From Isoetes taiwanensis (lineage: Eukaryota > Streptophyta > Lycopodiopsida > Isoetales > Isoetaceae), in the NCBI GenBank assembly GCA_021234155.1, contig JAJEKV010000030.1, positions 12,832,718-12,896,717 on the forward strand: a stretch of 64,000 bases of DNA, given 5' to 3'. Every line of letters starts with the position of its first letter. Position 1 is the stretch's first letter. Below the pieces are notes generated by a model. The model saw nothing but the letters and a program-made list of their open reading frames with translations. It did not search any database and was not told where the DNA came from. Both the position numbers and the translations under genes were made by a program. Shown here piece by piece: positions 58,226-64,000 of the stretch.

Positions 58226-59275
58226 AATTAGTACCTTTGACATATGGAAATTTGGTATTTTGTTGAATTTTTCTATAAAGTGGTGGATGTGAAAGAACTC
58301 ATTATTTTGATAGAACGATATGGAATCTCCAGTACGCAGCTTAAGTCTAGGGGAGAATTACTGCTGAAGAATATCAGGATGATGAATTATATGAATCCTC
58401 ACCTACCAAAGGCAGTCTTCGAACATAAGGCTGAGGTAGGTGACTGGTGCATATGTACAGCCATCAACCATGTGCCTATATCACATATATTTTAAAGTGA
58501 AACAGTTCTTCCTCTTTTCCCCTTCGCTTGGATCCTCTCTCATCAATCCTAAATTCCAACATGATATTACAGCGCCAGGTTTGAGAGATGGACAGTTTTG
58601 TGAAAAGATGCAGAATGTGGCTGGCTGGTTTCCAAAATATGTTGGTGTCCTTGGCCAGATTGAGGGCATTCTGAGGCTCTAAACTTATATAATATTGAAA
58701 GGGAAAAGATCTGTAAGTGAGACTCACGTGCAGATCTTTTAATCTGAAGATCACGTGCAAGAGACTCATATACAGGAGGAGATCTGGATTTGGCATGCAG
58801 AAGGTTACCATTGGATCTGAATGATCTTGATCTAGTTGCAGATAGCCACTGGTTGATTTGAGGAAGCCTAGAGTAGCACAAAGAGTGAAGAATCAATAGT
58901 CGTTTGAGTGGATTAAGCTTCATAGATGTTTAAGTATTACATAATTTTGCTGGGTCTGTTATGAAGGGTCCAGAAAATACCTGCAACAATCCAAGTATGA
59001 TGTTGCTCGCTCTAATAACACTGCATTACCCGAGCTGCTCTATTGAAACTGTCAAATTGTAAAGTTATAAACACGTGTTAAAACCAAAATTAACATCCAT
59101 CAAAACATTCATAAAAAGGAACAGAGCCAGGATGGTACCAGGAATGCAGTAGCTACAAGCTGACCTTCACATGGGCATAAACGTTTTCACCAGAAGTGCA
59201 ATGGGGAAGACACCGTGACCTTTAAATCTACAATATAAATTAGGGCTATAAATTAATTGTTGTTCTCAGGTTTAC
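58226..59275. other. No recognised gene
   Basis: Nothing recognised. If the CLC pseudogene continued leftwards its next exon should begin here, but I see no match to the GKEGP motif. Confidence 0.5.
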
Positions 59276-60056
59276 CTTTATAACAAGAACTTTTAGAGAC
59301 AGCATCTCAGAGGCATCAACATCATTAAGATATGCTTTTACTTCAGGAACCCCAGACTCAACTGCTGCAAGAACAAAAGAGATGCAAAGTAGTGCAGAAA
59401 GCACAACGAGTGCAACATTGCTTCCTGAGTAAACTGCAAAAGCTGATGCATATATGTCCTAATAATTTAAATTTGTCAAATGCAGCATCAAATCTGTACA
59501 TGGATTTGGATGACTCAAATAAAAGCTGAAAACATTTACCTCTTTGAATCCATTAGAGCTGTAGTAGCTAGAAATCGGATACTAGCAGTATTCTCTATAG
59601 CAACATTAATAATAAGTGCAACCACAGCAGTTGAGAAACCAATTAGGCATGCTACAACCCATTTGCTGACAGTATAACAAAATATCAATCCTCCAGAATG
59701 AGAGCGCCAATCCTGTTTATACAGCTCATTTTGTACCAATCTGCATCAAAACGTATGATGAAAAATGAAGGCAGTTGGTTTTGCTTCATTTCAAGGAAAA
59801 CAAAAAGAGAAAGGGAAAGAGATTACTCGTAGTTTAAGCTCTCCAGTCTACGAAGACCATGGCTGTGAGGCTTCTCCTCTGTTTCGGGTTGCTCCTCTGT
59901 ATTCTTCCTTGAAAGCAAATGTTCTGTAATTCTAAGTCCATTCTGGGCCACCATATCAACCAACAGAATCTTCAGTGGCTTCGCATTGCAGACAAACAAA
60001 AAAATTCCAAGGACGCCCACAATTATAAACACTCTTCTCTCAGACTCTGAGATCAC
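59276..60056 (-). pseudogene. CLC chloride/nitrate channel pseudogene, three N-terminal exons
   Basis: Minus-strand exons: about 60056-59827 (ending RRLESLNYE), 59740-59540 (LVQNELYKQDWRSHSG, then a hydrophobic helix, KWVVACLIGFSTAVVALIINVAIENTA) and 59458-59276 (VYSGSNVALVVLSALL, then ESGVPEVKAYLNDVD). The first splice (59826/59741) joins in frame. The second does not: the frame would need one extra base. ESGVPE stands where CLCs have G-S/P-G-I-P-E, the anion-selectivity loop, so the first glycine is replaced. A full CLC has about 770 residues and ten or more helices; the remainder is missing here. Truncated, frame-broken copy of a membrane channel or exchanger. Confidence 0.75.
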
Positions 60057-60350
60057 ATATTTGCATTTTCAAGCAGGTGGGTCTGAACCTGTGACAGGCC
60101 ATATTCATGACTGCATAATATATTTTGTTTGTTCTTCCACACATTAATTTAGGGCCAGATTTGACCATATCCTTTAGGCAATTTTGATTTCCACGTGACT
60201 AACAATTCCAAATACTCAATTCCACTACAGCCGGGGGAGTTTAATACAGACATTTCTGCACCGAGCACATGTGCTTCATTTAAACCTGGAATGGCTATTA
60301 CCTTTGTTTTTTGTTTTCTTCATTTCATTCTGCCTCATAGCTGGAATCTT
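60057..60350. other. Intergenic, nothing recognised
   Basis: No coding frame seen. Could hold upstream sequence of the CLC pseudogene. Confidence 0.4.
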
Positions 60351-60473
60351 CCATCCTAGTCCGTTCCTGTTTTGCTTGCTCGGTTCTCAAGACTTAGAGG
60401 TGATCCTATACGAAGATTCCATTCTAGTCCGTTCCTGTTTTGCTTGCTCGCCATCCTAGTCCGTTCCTTTGTC
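60351..60473. repeat. 32-bp repeat, three copies
   Basis: CCAT(C/T)CTAGTCCGTTCCTGT units at 60351, 60419 and 60451. The last is truncated and sits exactly where PPR coding homology ends, so it marks the breakpoint of that pseudogene. Confidence 0.8.
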
Positions 60474-61269
60474 AAAAACTTCCCTTGCCTCTGAAAGTGA
60501 ACCGCATTTGGCATACATGTCAATCAAGCTATTACAAACAAAATATCTAGCAGCCACTTCTTTGCAATCTTAGCATGTATTTCACGGCCCTTGTCTATAG
60601 CTCTAATGCTGCTGCAAGCCTTCAAGCTAGAAATGTAAGTGATTGCATTTGGATATACACTGTCCAGTTGCATCTGTTCAAAACATTCTAGGGCTTTTTG
60701 GGCAGGTCCATGGTCAGCATATCCTGCAATTAATGCAGTCCAATTCACGACATTTTGAAGTGGTAGCCTATCAAAAACTTGTTGTGCCTCTTTAAGCATA
60801 CCAAATTTGGCATACATGTCACTGCCAACAAAAAGATCTGCTTCAAATCCATTCTCCCTATTCTGACCTTGCTTTATGTCTTTTAGTCTAGCACAAGCAA
60901 ACACTAATACTGTAAATGCATGACTACTAGGAACCAAACCATCCTCTTGCATTTTTTGGTGAAGACTGAAAGCTCGGGTTAATTGCCCATTTTTAGCACA
61001 TCCTGAGATTAAGAAAACACCACGAATACTGATTCCTATTAAAAATACTGTGGAAAGCTTGCTCTGCATCAGACATGACAGTCCATAAACATAGGAACTA
61101 TGTAGTTTCCCATGGTGCAATCTAGTGGTTCCTTGCAAAAATGTGCATGCAATTTCTTTGCATTTTGAAGATTCTTCCTTTTCCTGCATTTCTGTAAGCT
61201 GTCTATTACGTTACCAACAGAAGGCTTCTCTGTCACCTGGTTCAAAACTACAAGTGTGCCTTCTGACAT
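60474..61269 (-). pseudogene. PPR (pentatricopeptide repeat) protein pseudogene, truncated
   Basis: Pentatricopeptide units on the minus strand: GCAKNGQLTRAFSLHQKMQEDG, NVVNWTALIAGYADHGPAQKALECFEQMQ and NSLIDMYAKCGSLSEAREVFD (35-residue type with NxLIDMYAKCG, the plant PLS class). The frame is broken near 61070. An in-frame loss lies between KQGQ and NRENGFE. The C-terminus is missing at the repeat near 60473. Intact members bind organelle RNA and direct editing or processing. ATG at 61269 starts an N-terminal frame (SLQKCRKRKNLQNAKKLHAHF) typical of PPR fronts. Confidence 0.8.
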
Positions 61270-61290
61270 TTTGCAAATACTTTCTCTGAA

Positions 61291-61587
61291 TTATATACTA
61301 TCCTGAGCAAGCTCTTTATAAGTTATATTGAGCTCATGGGTTCTTTCAAGTTTGTAAAATGGGTTACCACAATGCTTCAAATCAGGGGCCTATGAAATTG
61401 GTTAGTATTGTTACCAGTTACTTCGCAATCTATTTCTTACAATTTTAATATGTGGTTGATAACTTACCTTGTTTTTCCTTCTACGAGGGTCCACGAAATT
61501 CTCTAGCAATAGGGCTTGTGGGAGCTGCCGGACACAGCCTAAACCAGACAGATATCGGTGGTAGAGCCCTCCACCTGATCCTGCCAT
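61291..61587 (-). CDS. Possible small two-exon gene or upstream exons of the PPR copy
   Basis: Exon 1 at 61587-61468 begins MAGSGGGLYHRYLSGLG and ends at a textbook donor, AAG/GTAAGT. A 78-base intron follows, to an acceptor CATAG at 61390. Exon 2 at 61389-61291 continues APDLKHCGNPFYKLERTHELNITYKE in phase 0 to a TAA. The total would be 72 residues. Exon 2 lies in the same frame as the PPR start only 20 bases further on, so it could instead be the front of the PPR pseudogene with a stop. No family recognised; the N-terminus could be a weak organellar signal. Confidence 0.4.
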
Positions 61588-62485
61588 CTTCCTACGAGTT
61601 GGGACCTGTTTCTGGCTGAATGGTACTCATATTCTCACATTTCAAAAATTGACCAAATATAAAGTAAAATTCATGATGTCCGCATTATGGGTCAAGTGCC
61701 TGATAGAAACATTATAATGCACAGTGCCTGATAGAAACTCCACTTCCAATTCATAGACATTTCGAAGTGGCACTGTGCATGTAGATAAAAAACTTGTAGG
61801 AGCCGGATCTTCATCCCTCCCCAGTGTCTACTCTTTGACGCCAAGAACGAATGCTCTGACCATGGCTATAGCAGGAATAAGGCTCCAAATATCTATGGCG
61901 GCAGCAGCAGCATTGCATAGAATACATGCCCAGGGTGCCGGTTAGCCAGTTTCCACACCAGCCGCCCAGCAACAATTGCGACCGCCAGTTTACAGCAAGA
62001 GCAGGTTTGGAGCAGTCACCAGCATATCCTAAGTATATTCTAGCATACACTTAGGATGCCACAAACCCACATAAACAAGGGTTTGCCCCCCTAGGGGCAA
62101 CCCAAAAAGGCAAATCATTCAAGAGCCTTTAGCATCTTCTACTATGGGAGTAACTGCACAACGTTCTGGAATTCAAGAGGTTATGTAATAAGGTCAATGG
62201 ATGCTGAACATCTACTTCACCATTATGAGTGTGGCTCTAATAACAGAAGTCATGCTAAACATAACAGAATAGGACTTAAAAAAACTTCGAATTACGTGCT
62301 ATTTTAAATACTCTTGTAAGAAATTACCTGAATAACTTCAAATGAACAACAAAATATGCTACAAAAGGAAATATGAAATGATATTTGCACCTATGGCAAA
62401 GAAACCCGAAAACATTCTCATATCCATTTTGAGTACTTAGCGAGAGAGATCCTTCCGCAAAAGGATTGGACGATATCCTTTGTCA
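61588..62485. other. No recognised gene
   Basis: Nothing recognised. Open frames on the minus strand at 62050-61811 look random. Confidence 0.5.
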
Positions 62486-62948
62486 CTAGGGGGTGGTGCC
62501 CACCTTTGGCTCACTTAAGAGCAAAATGGCTGGATGGAAGCCCTCCACTGCTCAATTTGGGGCAACTTTTGGCTCACCGGATGTCTGAGAGTAGGGCTTT
62601 TAGATGAACCCAAAATTGCCCACTTTGGTGCCCTGAATTGTATGCTATGAGCCCCCAAAGTGAGCCTATTTTTGACCCGTAATGGCACAGCAAGGTGCCC
62701 TAAAACGGTTTGCTGAGGAAACATAGTCGGAACAGAGCATGGATATATTCAATTTGAAGGTCTTGCCAAGCTCTTTCCTATGACACTTGTCCGTTTTCCA
62801 TACGCCTACTCTATAAAAAGATTTTTAATTAAAACAAAAATAGCAAAAAAGGGGGGAAATTCAAACGGGAAGATCTCAGCCGTTCAAGTGCGCCATCAAG
62901 GGGGAGGGCCATTAAGGTCACCGTGCCAAAGGTGGGCACCCCCCTATA
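62486..62948. mobile_element. MITE with about 25-bp terminal inverted repeats
   Basis: TAGGGGGTGGTGCCCACCTTTGGC starts near 62487. Its inverted match (GCCAAAGGTGGGCACCCCCCTA) ends near 62947. Internal short motifs (GCCCACTTTGGTGCCC and CCCCCAAAGTGAGCC) resemble the ends. No open frame of its own. The outermost CACTA at 62484 is suggestive of a CACTA-type end, but the right end does not match it. Confidence 0.55.
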
Positions 62949-64000
62949 TGATTTTGGCTATGGCACTACGATTTGGGTCATACTCAGCAACATGTATCAT
63001 AAATCTAGGAGAAACCATAGTCCTTATACTGCCCTACGTTTTTCTTTTTAATACATACATCAATTTGGATATGGATGTTTGCATGTCTGAGATGGATGTA
63101 GCTCATGTATGGTTACGATAACCGCTCTAAACTTTTAATATCAACATAATCTGAGTTGGGGGAGGCCAATCTGTCATATATCCAGCTCTAGCATACAATT
63201 TCGGCCCACATAGAGCTACCTCTCCGGTAATTCATCTCAAGTAATTTCATTTTTGCCTTCTTCGTCTTTAAACTGAGTGCATTCTTCTGTCATATTTAGA
63301 ACTTGCTACATGAATGTGAACTGGAGTGTAGCGTCACTGAAATTTTTCTTTACTTGGAGCATGAAAACCAAGCCTATTCCTCTTTGCCTGCTTCTGTGTA
63401 AAAGATTTGTCCCTATTTTGGCAAGAGGGCAGCATCTGATTCTAGGCTACAAAGAACTCAAGCAGCATCTGATTCTAAGCTACAAAGAACTCAAGCTTAC
63501 TTTGAAATTTGTTCCTCTACTTTTGTAACAAGAATGTACTCCAGCACATGTCAAATTACAGAAGTTTTGCTCCACATCACTGCACATTAGTATGCAACTC
63601 TGAAGTTTTCACTGTCTTTGATTTTGATGTATCTGCATTTCTAGGAATTTATAGAGAGATGCAACGGGGCTTTGCAAGCATTACTACAGGCGAATCTTAA
63701 GCTTTCTAAATTTAAATTTTGTTTTTGTTGAAACAATCTAACTTATTCTTACTTATTTGATGCTTATTCTTTTCTTTGATCTCTTTCTTATTCTTATGAT
63801 GCAGAGTTTAAGAAGTAGATGGCTAGGTATACTTCCACAATTGGAGATGTATAATTTGGCGAAGGGTGACTTCTACAGTTCCACTTCCTGTTGTTAGATA
63901 CTGACCCATAGCCCATAGCACAATGACTTTAAAACCTGTGGTAGATATCTCCCTGTTCTTACGTGTTCCAGCTTAGTGTCTGCAGATTGTTCTTACGATG
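62949..64000. other. No recognised gene
   Basis: Contains the short tandem duplication at 63429-63494. Plus-strand frame 63277-63528 overlaps it and is not a recognised gene. Confidence 0.5.
63429..63494. repeat. 33-bp tandem duplication
   Basis: GCAGCATCTGATTCTA(G/A)GCTACAAAGAACTCAA occurs twice, with units starting at 63429 and 63462, in phase with a 33-base period (no frameshift). Confidence 0.9.

Overview
This window looks like nuclear DNA of a land plant with a large, repeat-rich genome. The evidence is class-C auxin response factor, NPH3/BTB, CLC channel, PPR and HSP70 homology, GT-AG introns, and nested Ty1/copia and Ty3/gypsy elements using an initiator-Met tRNA primer site. A fern or other seedless plant seems most likely (a DUF7869-type protein, an atypical gypsy lineage, low gene density), but this is inference.

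The left part (about 1-11.7 kb) is the most unusual. Two divergent, decayed genes face away from each other. On the minus strand is a ParB-like domain joined to a beta-class DNA methyltransferase-like domain. On the plus strand is a DUF7869-type, integrase-like protein. Between them are five palindromic GC motifs spaced 61-62 bp apart, plus two more copies near the plus-strand start. Downstream of the DUF7869 gene the 3' tail is duplicated in tandem and carries a small minus-strand ORF that resembles an Alba domain. I read this as the remains of one mobile element encoding a recombinase-like protein and its own DNA-modifying protein.

From 11.7 to 21 kb there is no intact gene: a 61-bp minisatellite, a 510-bp long-inverted-repeat element, and a Ty3/gypsy RT-RNase H fragment interrupted by a 173-bp foldback MITE with a clean 5-bp target duplication. 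At 21.0-22.9 kb lies the best intact gene, a two-exon divergent BTB/NPH3 protein. The 24.9-28 kb part holds a foldback element, a broken class-C ARF and a rearranged HSP70 pseudogene. At 29.3-32.3 kb is a degenerate GC-rich LINE on the minus strand.

From 34.9 to 50.6 kb is a nested pair: a copia element (target duplication ATTTC) disrupted in its protease region by a younger chromodomain gypsy element on the opposite strand (target duplication CCGAT). The gypsy element carries about 2.7 kb of extra sequence, apparently antisense host gene exons. Just right of the copia element is an intact single-exon membrane protein gene (50.85-51.63 kb). The rest is mostly non-coding, with a copia scrap, three exons of a CLC channel pseudogene, a truncated PPR pseudogene, a possible small two-exon gene, a TIR element and short tandem duplications.

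Several ORFs available to me open at TTG rather than ATG. Where that mattered I chose the first ATG. All homology calls are from motif recognition by eye; no database search was run.
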